Below are positions 8,862 through 17,101 of a DNA stretch of 64,000 nt, in pieces. The notes under the pieces are model-generated. The model was not told the origin of the DNA and made no database searches. It was given only the letters and a program-made list of their open reading frames with translations. The position numbers were made by a program, and so were the translations under genes. The DNA comes from Staphylococcus argensis (GTDB lineage: Bacteria; Bacillota; Bacilli; Staphylococcales; Staphylococcaceae): NCBI RefSeq assembly GCF_002902305.1, contig NZ_PPPX01000001.1, positions 394,421 through 458,420 of the forward strand. The letters run 5' to 3'. Position 1 is the stretch's first letter. Each line of letters opens with the position of its first letter.

Positions 8862-9197
8862 ATGAATAAAGTTAGTGTAGTCGTTTACGGCGCAGATGTC
8901 GTATGTGCAAGTTGTGTGAATGCACCAACTTCTAAAAATACGTATGATTGGTTACAACCATTATTACAACGTAAATACCCAGATATTCAATTTGAATTTA
9001 CGTATATCGATATTGAACATGATACGGAGAACCTATCAGATCATGATCAACAATATATTGAGCAAATTCAAGATGAGGAATTATTCTATCCGTTAGTGAC
9101 GATGAATGATGAGTACGTCGCGGATGGTTATATTCAATTGAAAGACATTAAGCGTTTTATGAAAGCACGCTTTCCAGAAGCGGTACAAGAAGATTAA
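8862..9197 (+). CDS. DUF1462 (YuzD-like) family protein
   Basis: A 111-residue acidic protein. It begins with a strand followed by a Cys-x-x-Cys pair (VVCASCVNAPTS near residues 13-24), an arrangement like a thioredoxin-fold redox protein, and matches the YuzD family conserved beside nfu in Firmicutes. The context of Fe-S genes and FAD oxidoreductases suggests a thiol or metal-cluster role, which is inference only. A strong GGGAGAGG precedes the ATG, and a TATAAT lies at 8810-8815. Confidence 0.83.
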   Translation: MNKVSVVVYGADVVCASCVNAPTSKNTYDWLQPLLQRKYPDIQFEFTYIDIEHDTENLSDHDQQYIEQIQDEELFYPLVTMNDEYVADGYIQLKDIKRFMKARFPEAVQED

Positions 9198-9320
9198 GTA
9201 CTTCATAGGTGAAGTGTGTTAGGAACTTTAGGTAAAATATGAGGTTGTTTCGTTTTTCAATGTTATAACTCTCGTTGATTAGTGATATTTTTAGTATCTT
9301 AGATAAATATTTGTATAATT

Positions 9321-9353
9321 AAAGCGGTCTAGGGCAAATCCTAGACCGCTTTT
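9321..9353. terminator. Perfect bidirectional hairpin terminator
   Basis: AAAGCGGTCTAGG at 9321 pairs exactly with CCTAGACCGCTTT around a short loop, with T-rich sequence on both sides. It lies eight bases beyond the stop of the minus-strand oxidoreductase gene. Confidence 0.9.
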
Positions 9354-9360
9354 AATGTCA

Positions 9361-10425
9361 TTAACCATTATGATATTTGTAAAGCCAGAGCACACCTGAT
9401 TTTAAAATAGATGCAAGACGTCCTGTAACAGTGCGGTCCATGATGTAAGCGAAACCTTGTTTTTCGCCTAGTGAACCTAAGAAACCTTGAATCTTAATCT
9501 CTGACATCTTCTCAGGTAATGGTTTGCCTTGCCATTGTAATTTCATCACATCAGCAATTTGGTCACCTTGTGCTTCAGCGAGCTGTGCACTTGGTGCGTG
9601 TGGTAATTCTGCGCAATCACCGACAACATAAACATTTTTATAAGTAGGAATTTGATGATATTGGTTGAGAATAACACGACCACTTTTACTAATATCAACA
9701 GGTAAATTACGCACGATATCCACCGGTTGGATACCTGCTGTCCAAACGACGAGGTCGACATCTTCTGGAATGTCATTGTTGAAAATACGACCGTCTTCTA
9801 CACGGTTAATATTAGAGTTTGGAACGACTGTCACATCATTCTTCTTGAACCATTTCTCTATGTAACGACTGAGTTTCTCTGGGAAACGTGGCAAGATACG
9901 CTCACCGCGATCGTAGAGATAAATATCTAAATCACTGCGGCTTTCACGAAGTTCACTCGCGAGTTCAATACCGCTTAAGCCTGCACCTACGATACCGACT
10001 TTAGCGCCATTAGGCAATTCGCTGATGTGGTGGAAAGTCTCTCTAGATTTAGATAACGTTTGAATACTAAATGTATGTTCTTCTGCACCTGGTACATTGT
10101 GATACTTGTCTTCACAACCCAAGCCGATCACAAGTTCGTCATAGTCAATCTTAGTATTGCCGACTGATACGATTTGATCGTCTAAATCGATTTCCGTAAT
10201 TTCTCCGTAAACCGTGTTAATACGTGGAGAATCTGGGAAGTTCATTCGAATATCTTTATCGGATTTCGTACCTGCTGCTAACTCGTAGAACTCTGGTTTC
10301 AGACTATGATACGGCATGCGGTCAACGAGTGTCAGTGAATAGTCCTTAGGCAGGGCGTTTGGCAAGATATGCGACATGATACGCATATTCCCATAGCCAC
10401 CACCGAGTAGTACAAGATTTTTCAT
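9361..10425 (-). CDS. NAD(P)/FAD-dependent oxidoreductase, type II NADH dehydrogenase-like (YutJ-like)
   Basis: A 354-residue flavoprotein with two dinucleotide-binding folds. The FAD-binding GGGYGN motif is at residues 7-12, the NAD(P) motif GIVGAGLSGIELASEL is near 155, and the second FAD contact VYVVGDCAELP is near 285. The domain plan is that of NDH-2 but the protein is shorter and lacks the longer C-terminal membrane-anchoring region of Ndh, although WLYKYHNG at the end may contact the membrane. I use the ATG at 10425, which has AAAGGGG eight bases upstream; a TTG lies two codons earlier. It is a paralogue of the ndh gene 1.8 kb downstream. The electron acceptor is unknown. Confidence 0.86.
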   Translation of the reverse strand: MKNLVLLGGGYGNMRIMSHILPNALPKDYSLTLVDRMPYHSLKPEFYELAAGTKSDKDIRMNFPDSPRINTVYGEITEIDLDDQIVSVGNTKIDYDELVIGLGCEDKYHNVPGAEEHTFSIQTLSKSRETFHHISELPNGAKVGIVGAGLSGIELASELRESRSDLDIYLYDRGERILPRFPEKLSRYIEKWFKKNDVTVVPNSNINRVEDGRIFNNDIPEDVDLVVWTAGIQPVDIVRNLPVDISKSGRVILNQYHQIPTYKNVYVVGDCAELPHAPSAQLAEAQGDQIADVMKLQWQGKPLPEKMSEIKIQGFLGSLGEKQGFAYIMDRTVTGRLASILKSGVLWLYKYHNG

Positions 10426-10900
10426 GTTCAATACCCCTTTAATCAGAAATTAGATTGTTGTAGTTACATCATGTTCAAAGTCTATCGTTAATTACTTCCG
10501 CACTAAACGACATCTCTATTCAACTGTATAGGTGTTGTGAAACGAGAAAGGTCGTTCACGAATGTATGCTTGTGAAGCGGTAAGATGACTTTAATGTAGC
10601 CCCACACTATCCATGATGTATTACGCGTTATATGTAGTTGATAAGAGACCCTTTGCTTGCTCTTACCATGTTGGAACGATATGAAATCATACATAGTTTA
10701 TTATATGCTTTTTAATGTGCTACTACAAATAACTTTATAGGCAATGACTTAATTTTGCAATCGCTTTCTTAACTATTGTAAAAGGGTTTTAGCACTTTTT
10801 AGGTAATTGTTGAAAAATTTTTTAGTATAAATCAGCTTGTGGGCAATCGAGGGGTGTGTTTGTTATAATAAAAGAACTGAATCTGTAAAGAAGGTGAAAT
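10426..10900. other. Intergenic region between divergent oxidoreductase and DUF1450 genes
   Basis: About 475 bases without a convincing gene. A 63-codon open frame on the minus strand has no recognisable protein character. A small inverted repeat (GTGAAACGA and TCGTTCAC, 10537-10559) is present. A TATAAT at 10864-10869 is a plausible -10 for the plus-strand gene, with no clear -35. Confidence 0.5.
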
Positions 10901-11149
10901 ATGTTTCCACTTGTAGAATTTTGTGTTTCAAACATGGCCAAAGGCGGAGACTATGTTTATAACAAGTTAGAAGAAGATCCTGAAGTAGATGTTCTAGAGT
11001 ACGGCTGCCTTCAAAACTGTGGTATTTGTTCGAGTGGATTATATGCCTTAGTCGATGGCGAAGTTGTTGAAGGTAACACGCCAGACGAATTACTTTCAAA
11101 CATCTACAAGCATATAGAGCAACAACAAGAAGCTTGGGCAATGTTCTAA
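10901..11149 (+). CDS. DUF1450 (YuzB-like) family protein
   Basis: An 82-residue protein of the YuzB/DUF1450 family. Four cysteines are visible: FCVSN near residue 7 and the [13 protein letters not shown] block with three cysteines near residues 34-42, which resembles a thioredoxin-like ferredoxin or metal-binding motif. Its neighbours on both sides are FAD oxidoreductases and Fe-S proteins, so a redox or cluster role is plausible but unproven. The ATG follows AAGGTG at suitable spacing. The same gene lies in the same order in S. aureus and B. subtilis. Confidence 0.85.
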   Translation: MFPLVEFCVSNMAKGGDYVYNKLEEDPEVDVLEYGCLQNCGICSSGLYALVDGEVVEGNTPDELLSNIYKHIEQQQEAWAMF

Positions 11150-11336
11150 TGCTTCTTGTTTAGATAGATAGCATTCAAATGTACGTTAATTTGATTTAAG
11201 CATAATAAGAATCATTAGCGAATTAACAAGAGTAGTTTACACAAAAATAGCAACTATGTAGAATCAAGTTCAATGAAGCCGCGAATTTACTACAGGTAAA
11301 TGAGTGACGAAGGATTATCGCTTAATAAATTAAAAA

Positions 11337-11460
11337 TGGCTGTAAATCAACAGCAAGAAACGCGGAGATAAGCCTACCGAAGAAGTGATTTTTACGATCA
11401 CGTAAATGAACAAAGAGGTAGGCTTATCGACAAAGTAGATTGCGCTTGATTTTACAGCCA
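11337..11460. repeat. Large imperfect palindrome directly before the A-type carrier gene
   Basis: The two ends, TGGCTGTAAA and TTTACAGCCA, are exact complements. Inside them GATAAGCCTACC (about 11367) matches GGTAGGCTTATC (about 11417), and the centre GTGATTTTTACGATCAC is itself nearly self-complementary. Arms are about 60 bases each. The 3' end touches the AAGGAGGAG ribosome-binding site of the next gene. It could be a leader hairpin, a terminator for the upstream gene, or a miniature palindromic element. The remaining upstream part (11150-11336) has no gene. Confidence 0.7.
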
Positions 11461-11474
11461 AAGGAGGAGAAAAT

Positions 11475-11834
11475 ATGAGTACAGTGACATTGACAAAAGC
11501 AGCAGCATACGAAGTCAAAGACATGCTCCAACAAAACGACATGCCTGATGGCTACCTTAAGATTAAAGTTGATGGCGGTGGCTGCACGGGCTTAACTTAC
11601 GGCATGTCTGCTGAAGAAGAACCTGGTGAGAACGACGAAGTGCTTGAATTCTACGGTTTGAAAGTGCTTGTTGATAATTACGATAAACCTGTGCTTGAAG
11701 GCACAACGATTGATTTCAAACAATCCTTGATGGGTGGCGGATTCCAAATTGACAATCCAAATGCCATCGCTTCATGTGGTTGTGGCAGTTCATTCAAGAC
11801 TGCGAAAGTTTCAGGCACACCTGAAGAGTGCTAA
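11475..11834 (+). CDS. A-type Fe-S carrier (HesB/IscA/SufA family, YutM-like)
   Basis: A 119-residue A-type carrier. The three conserved cysteines are present: one in DGGGCTGLTYG near residue 36, and the C-terminal pair in SCGCGSSF near residues 102-104. These bind iron or a [2Fe-2S]/[4Fe-4S] cluster during delivery to apoproteins. The start is an ATG after AAGGAGGAG, immediately preceded by the large palindrome. The gene belongs to the same cluster of cluster-assembly and redox genes as nfu and the DUF1462/DUF1450 proteins. An AT-rich hairpin follows. Confidence 0.92.
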   Translation: MSTVTLTKAAAYEVKDMLQQNDMPDGYLKIKVDGGGCTGLTYGMSAEEEPGENDEVLEFYGLKVLVDNYDKPVLEGTTIDFKQSLMGGGFQIDNPNAIASCGCGSSFKTAKVSGTPEEC

Positions 11835-11843
11835 ATAGTAGAG

Positions 11844-11900
11844 GACCGATATATGTGTTAAGGTGTAAAAAGAAAGCCTTTTCATATATATCGGTTCATT
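11844..11900 (+). terminator. Terminator after the A-type carrier gene
   Basis: GACCGATATATG pairs with CATATATATCGGTT across a 25-base loop, and is followed by CATTTTAT. The stem is AT-rich with a long loop, so it is of moderate strength. Confidence 0.5.
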
Positions 11901-11912
11901 TTATCACTGATA

Positions 11913-11930
11913 TTGTGAAATTTCGCACAC
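11913..11930. promoter_or_regulatory. Rex-like operator candidate upstream of ndh
   Basis: TTGTGAAATTTCGCACAC matches 15 of 18 positions of the Rex consensus TTGTGAAWWWWTTCACAA, with one perfect half. It lies just upstream of a possible promoter (TTGAAA 11946, TAAGAT 11969, spacing 17). Rex controlling ndh is known in Bacillus; here it is inference. Confidence 0.35.
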
Positions 11931-12051
11931 ATCCCCGATAAGTGCTTGAAATGATACTATAAAAACTATAAGATTATATATGGATGAAAAATGTCTTTTT
12001 TATGAATTGTTTGTGAAAACTCGGGTAAAATACAGTGTGATGATTAATAAA

Positions 12052-12130
12052 TTGTGACAAAGGCATCGTGGTTTGATGTAAGATGAAAGGTGTTATGTAG
12101 CATAGCAACTCAGTAAATTGCTTTGTCACA
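12052..12130 (+). repeat. Inverted repeat in the ndh leader
   Basis: TTGTGACAAAG at 12052-12062 and CTTTGTCACA at 12121-12130 are exact complements over ten bases, enclosing 58 bases. If transcription begins near 11980, this would fold in the long untranslated leader of ndh. Confidence 0.5.
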
Positions 12131-12208
12131 GCTAACGTATAACGTCTTCATGCTGTCATTTAAAAAGACGTATAAATAAAAATAATTATGAAAGCTTAGG
12201 TGAATAAA

Positions 12209-13417
12209 ATGGCTCAATCTCGTAAAAAAGTATTAGTTTTAGGTGCTGGTTACGCAGGCTTACAAACTGTAACTAAATTACAAAAGCAACTCTCTAAAGA
12301 AGACGCAGAAATTACATTAATCAACAAAAATGATTACCACTACGAAGCGACTTGGTTACACGAAGCTTCAGCTGGTACATTAAGCTACGAAGATGCACTT
12401 TACCCAGTAGAAAGTGTATTAGACAAAGATAAAGTGAATTTCGTAAAAGCAGAAGTTAAGAAAATCGATCGCAATGCACAAAAAGTAGAAACTGATGCTG
12501 GCGTATTCGACTACGATATCTTAGTTGTTGGTTTAGGTTTCGAAAGCGAAACATTTGGTATCGACGGCATGAAAGATCATGCTTTCCAAATTGAAAACAT
12601 CTTAACTTCACGTAAATTATCTCGTCACATCGAAGATAAATTTGCTAACTATGCTTCTTCTAAAGAAAAAGATGACAAAGACATCGCTATCTTAGTCGGT
12701 GGTGCAGGATTCACTGGTATCGAATTCTTAGGTGAATTAACTGAACGTATTCCTGAATTATGTAACAAATACGGCGTAGAACAAAGCCGTGTACACATCA
12801 CTTGTGTTGAAGCTGCACCTAAGATGCTTCCACAATTCTCTGATGAATTAGTGAACCACGCAGTGAGCTTCTTAGAAGACAGAGGCGTTGAATTCAAGAT
12901 TGCGACACCTATCGTTGCAGCTAACGAAAAAGGTTTCGTAGTTGAAGTTGACGGTAAGAAAGAACAATTAGAAGCTAACACTGTAGTATGGGCAGCAGGT
13001 GTTCGCGGTAACCACATCATGGACGACGCATTTGATGGCGTTAAACGTGGTCGTATCGTAAACAACCAAGATCTTACAATCAAAGGTCATGACGAAATCT
13101 TCGTTATCGGTGACTGTTCTGCATTCATCCCAGAAGGTGAAGAACGTCCATTACCAACTACAGCTCAAATCGCTATGCAACAAGGTGAAACTGTTGCTCA
13201 AAGTATTTACAACATCTTACACGGCGAACCAACAGTACCATTTAACTACGTAGATCGCGGTACAGTATGCTCTCTTGGTTCACATGACGGTGTAGGTGTC
13301 GTATACGGCAGAGACATTAAAGGTAAAAAAGCTGCATTTATGAAGAAAGTCATCGATACACGTGCAGTATTCAAATTAGGTGGCGTAGGCTTAGCATTCA
13401 AAAAAGGTAAATTCTAA
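12209..13417 (+). CDS. ndh: Type II NADH:quinone oxidoreductase
   Basis: A 402-residue NDH-2, the same length as S. aureus Ndh. It transfers electrons from NADH to menaquinone at the inner face of the membrane without pumping protons. FAD-binding GAGYAGLQ lies near residue 12, the NADH-binding [14 protein letters not shown] near 170, the second FAD motif FVIGDCSAF near 297, and the quinone-site AQIAMQQGE near 317. The C-terminal amphipathic tail ending FKKGKF is intact. The ATG at 12209 follows AGGTG; the GTG at 12200 is part of that site. Codon usage is strongly adapted, consistent with high expression. A long upstream leader holds inverted repeats. Confidence 0.97.
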   Translation: MAQSRKKVLVLGAGYAGLQTVTKLQKQLSKEDAEITLINKNDYHYEATWLHEASAGTLSYEDALYPVESVLDKDKVNFVKAEVKKIDRNAQKVETDAGVFDYDILVVGLGFESETFGIDGMKDHAFQIENILTSRKLSRHIEDKFANYASSKEKDDKDIAILVGGAGFTGIEFLGELTERIPELCNKYGVEQSRVHITCVEAAPKMLPQFSDELVNHAVSFLEDRGVEFKIATPIVAANEKGFVVEVDGKKEQLEANTVVWAAGVRGNHIMDDAFDGVKRGRIVNNQDLTIKGHDEIFVIGDCSAFIPEGEERPLPTTAQIAMQQGETVAQSIYNILHGEPTVPFNYVDRGTVCSLGSHDGVGVVYGRDIKGKKAAFMKKVIDTRAVFKLGGVGLAFKKGKF

Positions 13418-13438
13418 TAAATCAAAGCTTAATCGCAA

Positions 13439-13475
13439 GAGGGGCCTGTCATAATGACGGGCTCCTTATTTTTAT
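13439..13475 (+). terminator. Terminator after ndh
   Basis: AGGGGCCTGTCAT pairs with ATGACGGGCTCCT across a very short loop, followed by TATTTTTA. Confidence 0.85.
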
Positions 13476-13504
13476 CAAGAAAGATTTAAAGGGGAGTGTA
13501 CAAG

Positions 13505-14983
13505 ATGAAAGCACAATTTGTTTCAACGAAGGACAAGGCAGAACAAGTTCTTATCGTCGGTTTACCTGCACATCTCAATCAATTAGATGAGCTAGCAGTC
13601 GAGGGGCAAGATATAAAGCCCGATTTAGACGAGCTCAAGCACCAACAAATTGTAGGAACGACTGTAGGTCAAATTGGTTCAACATTTTACTTATTCAACG
13701 ATCAGCCTCATCGTCTTATCACAGTTGGGCTTGGTAACCTTAAAGACTTAAACACGCAAGATTATTTGAAAGCATTTGGCAATCTATTTCAATATTTACA
13801 GTCAGAACGTATTACTCAAGCCTCTATGCTACTAGAGTCATTCAACAATCAATATTACACATCACGTTCAATCGTGGAACTCATCGGTCTCCAAAGTGAA
13901 CGTGCGACGTATCGCTTTGATAATTACAAATCTGATAAATCAGCGCCTTATCAATTAACGCTGAGTATACACACAGAACAATCAGAGGTCTCTGCAGAAC
14001 TTGAAACAGGACAAATAATAGGAGAAGGCATCAATGTCGCTCGCGATTTCAGTAATATGCCACCAAATATATTGACGCCTGCTTATTACGCAGAACAGAT
14101 TAGCCAACATTTTACAGATAAAAGTGTGGACGTCGACGTCAAAGATGGTGAGCAACTACAACAAGAAGGCTTCGGACTCATTCACGCGGTCGGCAAAGGC
14201 TCAGTAAATCCGCCGCATCTCGTTACGATGACCTATCAAGGGGGCGCGAAAGATCAAGATCCTATCGCGCTCGTTGGGAAGGGCGTGACGTACGACTCAG
14301 GCGGTTATTCTATCAAGTCGAAGTTAGGTATGCAGACGATGAAATTTGATATGTGTGGCTCTGCAAATGTTGTTGCCATGATTTCCATTGCAGAAAGACT
14401 ACAACTGCCTATCAATATCGTAGGAGTGGTTGCACTCGCGGAGAACATGATTAGTGAACAATCGATGAAACCAGATGATGTCTTTACCGCGCTTAGTGGT
14501 GAAACAGTCGAAGTGTTAAACAGTGACGCAGAAGGTCGACTCGTCTTAGGCGATGCAGTCTTCTATGCGAATCAATTCCAACCACGCTATATTCTCGATT
14601 TCGCAACATTAACAGGTGCAGCCGTAGCAGCGCTTGGCGAGGACAAAGCAGCAGCCTTACGTAATGATAATACAGCACCGCTAGATGACATCTTGCAACT
14701 TGCTTTAGAGGACGGCGACCCTACCTTCGAATTGCCAATCACTCAGGCTGAGAAAGACAAGATTCGTCGTTCAGCTGTAGCAGATCTCGTCAACCATACG
14801 AATGGTCACGGTAAAGCACTATTTGCAGCTAGCTTTATTTCACATTTCGCAGGAAGCACACCGCATATGCATTTTGATATTGCAGGTCCTGCGACGCGAA
14901 GTACAGGCAATCACAATGGTCCAGCTGGCCCAACAGGTTTCCTTGTAACTACGATTGTGAATTGGTTACGTCAACAAGGTTAA
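13505..14983 (+). CDS. pepA: Leucyl aminopeptidase, peptidase family M17
   Basis: A 492-residue cytosolic metallo-aminopeptidase that removes N-terminal residues from peptides. The C-terminal catalytic domain shows the metal-binding lysine and aspartate in [16 protein letters not shown] (near residues 259-274), DMCGSANV, and the family signature [12 protein letters not shown] near 338-349. The N-terminal alpha/beta domain is present, so the protein is full length. The ATG at 13505 has GGGGAG eight bases upstream; a GTG three codons earlier lies inside that region. The signature has Ser where many homologues have Thr (NTDAEGRL). It follows the ndh terminator and appears monocistronic. Confidence 0.92.
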   Translation: MKAQFVSTKDKAEQVLIVGLPAHLNQLDELAVEGQDIKPDLDELKHQQIVGTTVGQIGSTFYLFNDQPHRLITVGLGNLKDLNTQDYLKAFGNLFQYLQSERITQASMLLESFNNQYYTSRSIVELIGLQSERATYRFDNYKSDKSAPYQLTLSIHTEQSEVSAELETGQIIGEGINVARDFSNMPPNILTPAYYAEQISQHFTDKSVDVDVKDGEQLQQEGFGLIHAVGKGSVNPPHLVTMTYQGGAKDQDPIALVGKGVTYDSGGYSIKSKLGMQTMKFDMCGSANVVAMISIAERLQLPINIVGVVALAENMISEQSMKPDDVFTALSGETVEVLNSDAEGRLVLGDAVFYANQFQPRYILDFATLTGAAVAALGEDKAAALRNDNTAPLDDILQLALEDGDPTFELPITQAEKDKIRRSAVADLVNHTNGHGKALFAASFISHFAGSTPHMHFDIAGPATRSTGNHNGPAGPTGFLVTTIVNWLRQQG

Positions 14984-15080
14984 ACGTTGTTGACTTATAC
15001 GGATAAAAGGGTTCTCGAGAAGCTTTAACCCTATCACATTAATCGCTCCACTCGCATTACAAATCAAATTCAAATTTAAC

Positions 15081-15138
15081 CGCTCGCTTATCACCATCGC
15101 CGTTATAGATCAACGTGATGGCGATGAAGCGGGCTTTT
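15081..15138 (+). terminator. Probable terminator downstream of the aminopeptidase gene
   Basis: CGCTTATCACCATCGCC can pair, with a bulge, with GGCGATGAAGCG around an 18-base loop, followed by GGGCTTTTAG. It lies about 100 bases after the stop codon. A second small inverted repeat (AGGGTT and AACCCT, near 15008-15032) is closer but lacks a T-run. Confidence 0.5.
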
Positions 15139-15205
15139 AGCGCGTTGTAACTCATAGAATAGGCAACCTATCACACCTCACTCTCGCAAATATTCTGAAA
15201 TAATG

Positions 15206-15234
15206 TTGACATTGGAGAAGCGAATTGATAGTAT
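15206..15234 (+). promoter_or_regulatory. Sigma-A promoter for the antiporter-like permease gene
   Basis: Perfect TTGACA (15206-15211) and TAGTAT (15229-15234) with 17-base spacing, 52 bases before the start codon. Confidence 0.65.
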
Positions 15235-15286
15235 TACACCTATAACGCTTTAGTTCGATAATGTATTAAAGGGAGTGAATGTCAAT

Positions 15287-16603
15287 ATGGTTAATGCTGT
15301 AGTTGTTGCAGTTATTCTAATGATTGTCCTGTGTTTGTGCAGGTTAAACGTCGTCATCAGCCTATTTATCAGTGCGTTGGTCGGCGGACTCGTTGCGGGT
15401 ATGTCAGTTGAAGACATCGTTACAGTATTTGGTAAAAATATTGTCGATGGGGCAGAGGTTGCTTTGAGCTATGCCTTGCTCGGAGGATTCGCCGCATTGA
15501 TTTCATATAGCGGTATTACTGACTACCTCGTCAATAAGATTATTAAAGGGATTCGTGCAGAGAATAGTAAATTCTCACGCGTTACTGTCAAGTTAATTAT
15601 TACGGTGGTACTCTTAGCACTTAGTATCATGAGTCAGAACTTGATTCCAGTCCATATTGCATTCATTCCTATAGTGGTTCCACCACTCATTAGTTTATTT
15701 AACGAACTGAACATGGACCGACGTCAAATTGCTTTAATCATTGGTTTCGGTTTATGTTTCCCATATATTCTTTTGCCTTATGGTTTCGGGCAAATCTTCC
15801 ATCAAATTATTACGAAAGGGTTTGCGAAAGCAGGTCATCCCATCGATATTAACTTAGTGTGGAAAGCGATGATTATCCCGTCCCTAGGCTATATCGTAGG
15901 TTTAATCCTCGGTTTATTCTATTACCGTAAGCCACGTAAATATATCCAGAAGAAAGATTTAGATGAAATCGATGACATTGAAATCAAGCCTTACGTGCTA
16001 GGAGTGACGATTGTTGCGATTATCGCGACTTTTCTCGTACAAACCTTCACAGATTCAATGATCTTCGGTGCTTTAGCCGGAGTGCTCATCTTCTTTATCT
16101 CACGTGCTTACAAGTGGTCTGAGTTAGATAAAAAGTTCGTCGATGGCATTCAAATCATGGCCTATATCGGTGTCGTTATTCTCAGTGCAAACGGCTTTGC
16201 GGGTGTGATGAATAAGACAGGAGATATTTCATCACTCGTACATAGTTTAAGTACGATAGCAGGGGATAATAAATTATTGAGCATCATTGTGATGTATATT
16301 ATTGGTCTCGTAGTAACATTAGGTATTGGATCATCGTTTGCGACAATTCCTATCATCGCGACATTATTTATTCCACTAGGTGAGTCACTAGGCTTGAGTA
16401 CGATGGCGTTAATTGCTGTTATCGGTACAGCGAGTGCGCTCGGTGATTCTGGTTCGCCTGCGAGTGACTCGACACTCGGCCCAACAGCAGGGCTTGATGT
16501 AGACGGTCAGCACGATCACATTCGAGATACATGTATACCTAACTTTGTATTCTATAACGTACCTTTAATCATCTTTGGTACAATTGCAGCGATGGTACTG
16601 TAA
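15287..16603 (+). CDS. NhaC/YuiF-type Na+/H+ antiporter family membrane protein
   Basis: A 438-residue polytopic membrane protein with roughly eleven hydrophobic segments. It resembles the B. subtilis YuiF and S. aureus proteins annotated as Na+/H+ antiporter or amino-acid permease, with the family's N-terminal domain (residues 1-85) and a conserved late segment GDSGSPASDSTLGPTAGLDVDGQHDHIRD-type loop near residues 385-413, rich in charged residues that could bind ions. The ATG at 15287 is preferred over the GTG at 15275, which overlaps the GGGAG site. The true substrate is not determined. The thioesterase gene begins 24 bases after its stop, suggesting co-transcription. Confidence 0.82.
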   Translation: MVNAVVVAVILMIVLCLCRLNVVISLFISALVGGLVAGMSVEDIVTVFGKNIVDGAEVALSYALLGGFAALISYSGITDYLVNKIIKGIRAENSKFSRVTVKLIITVVLLALSIMSQNLIPVHIAFIPIVVPPLISLFNELNMDRRQIALIIGFGLCFPYILLPYGFGQIFHQIITKGFAKAGHPIDINLVWKAMIIPSLGYIVGLILGLFYYRKPRKYIQKKDLDEIDDIEIKPYVLGVTIVAIIATFLVQTFTDSMIFGALAGVLIFFISRAYKWSELDKKFVDGIQIMAYIGVVILSANGFAGVMNKTGDISSLVHSLSTIAGDNKLLSIIVMYIIGLVVTLGIGSSFATIPIIATLFIPLGESLGLSTMALIAVIGTASALGDSGSPASDSTLGPTAGLDVDGQHDHIRDTCIPNFVFYNVPLIIFGTIAAMVL

Positions 16604-16627
16604 ATTATTAGAAAAGAGGCGTTGAAG

Positions 16628-17005
16628 ATGACGAATATGTTAGAAACTTTAGGGATGAAAGTAGAGAAAGAATCTCACGGGCATATCATCGTATCTATGC
16701 CTGTGACAGACAAGGTGAAACAACCTTTTGGCTACCTGCACGGAGGGGCGAACCTTGCTTTAGGAGAAACAGCATGTTCAATCGGTGCAGCGCATATCAT
16801 AGATACAGAACGTTATATTCCGCTCGGTTTAGAGATGAACGCGAATCACATTAGTTCAACTACAGAAGGCGTCGTTTATGCAGAGGCGACCATCGTTCAC
16901 GAAGGTAAAACGACGCAAGTGTGGAATATTGATATCAAAGATGACACTGATCGTTTAATCAGTGTGATGAGAGGTACGATTGCGATTAAACAGCGCAAGA
17001 GATAA
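16628..17005 (+). CDS. Hotdog-fold thioesterase (PaaI/YdiI-like)
   Basis: A 125-residue hotdog-fold protein of the PaaI/4-hydroxybenzoyl-CoA thioesterase group. The hallmark FGYLHGGANLALGETACS segment near residues 38-55 supplies the HGG turn and the catalytic glutamate on the central helix, and GLEMNANHISST follows as the substrate-binding strand. It should hydrolyse an acyl-CoA; the acyl group is unknown. Menaquinone synthesis uses a related DHNA-CoA thioesterase, which is a possibility but not shown by context. The ATG at 16628 follows GAGG at eight bases; a TTG two codons earlier is less well placed. Confidence 0.88.
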   Translation: MTNMLETLGMKVEKESHGHIIVSMPVTDKVKQPFGYLHGGANLALGETACSIGAAHIIDTERYIPLGLEMNANHISSTTEGVVYAEATIVHEGKTTQVWNIDIKDDTDRLISVMRGTIAIKQRKR

Positions 17006-17031
17006 AAATATTAATAGTATACGAGAAGCGC

Positions 17032-17067
17032 CATTCTATCTTGAATCTGATAGCATGGCGCTTCTCT
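17032..17067. terminator. Bidirectional terminator
   Basis: GAGAAGCGCCAT pairs exactly with ATGGCGCTTCTC. It separates the plus-strand thioesterase gene from the convergent carboxypeptidase gene. Confidence 0.85.
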
Positions 17068-17101
17068 AAATATATGGATACTTAGCAGATACAAATACTC
17101 A

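Noticed and set aside
10503..10694. A 63-codon open frame in the gap upstream of the DUF1450 gene
   Set aside because: No recognisable protein features, no suitable ribosome-binding site and a composition like non-coding DNA.
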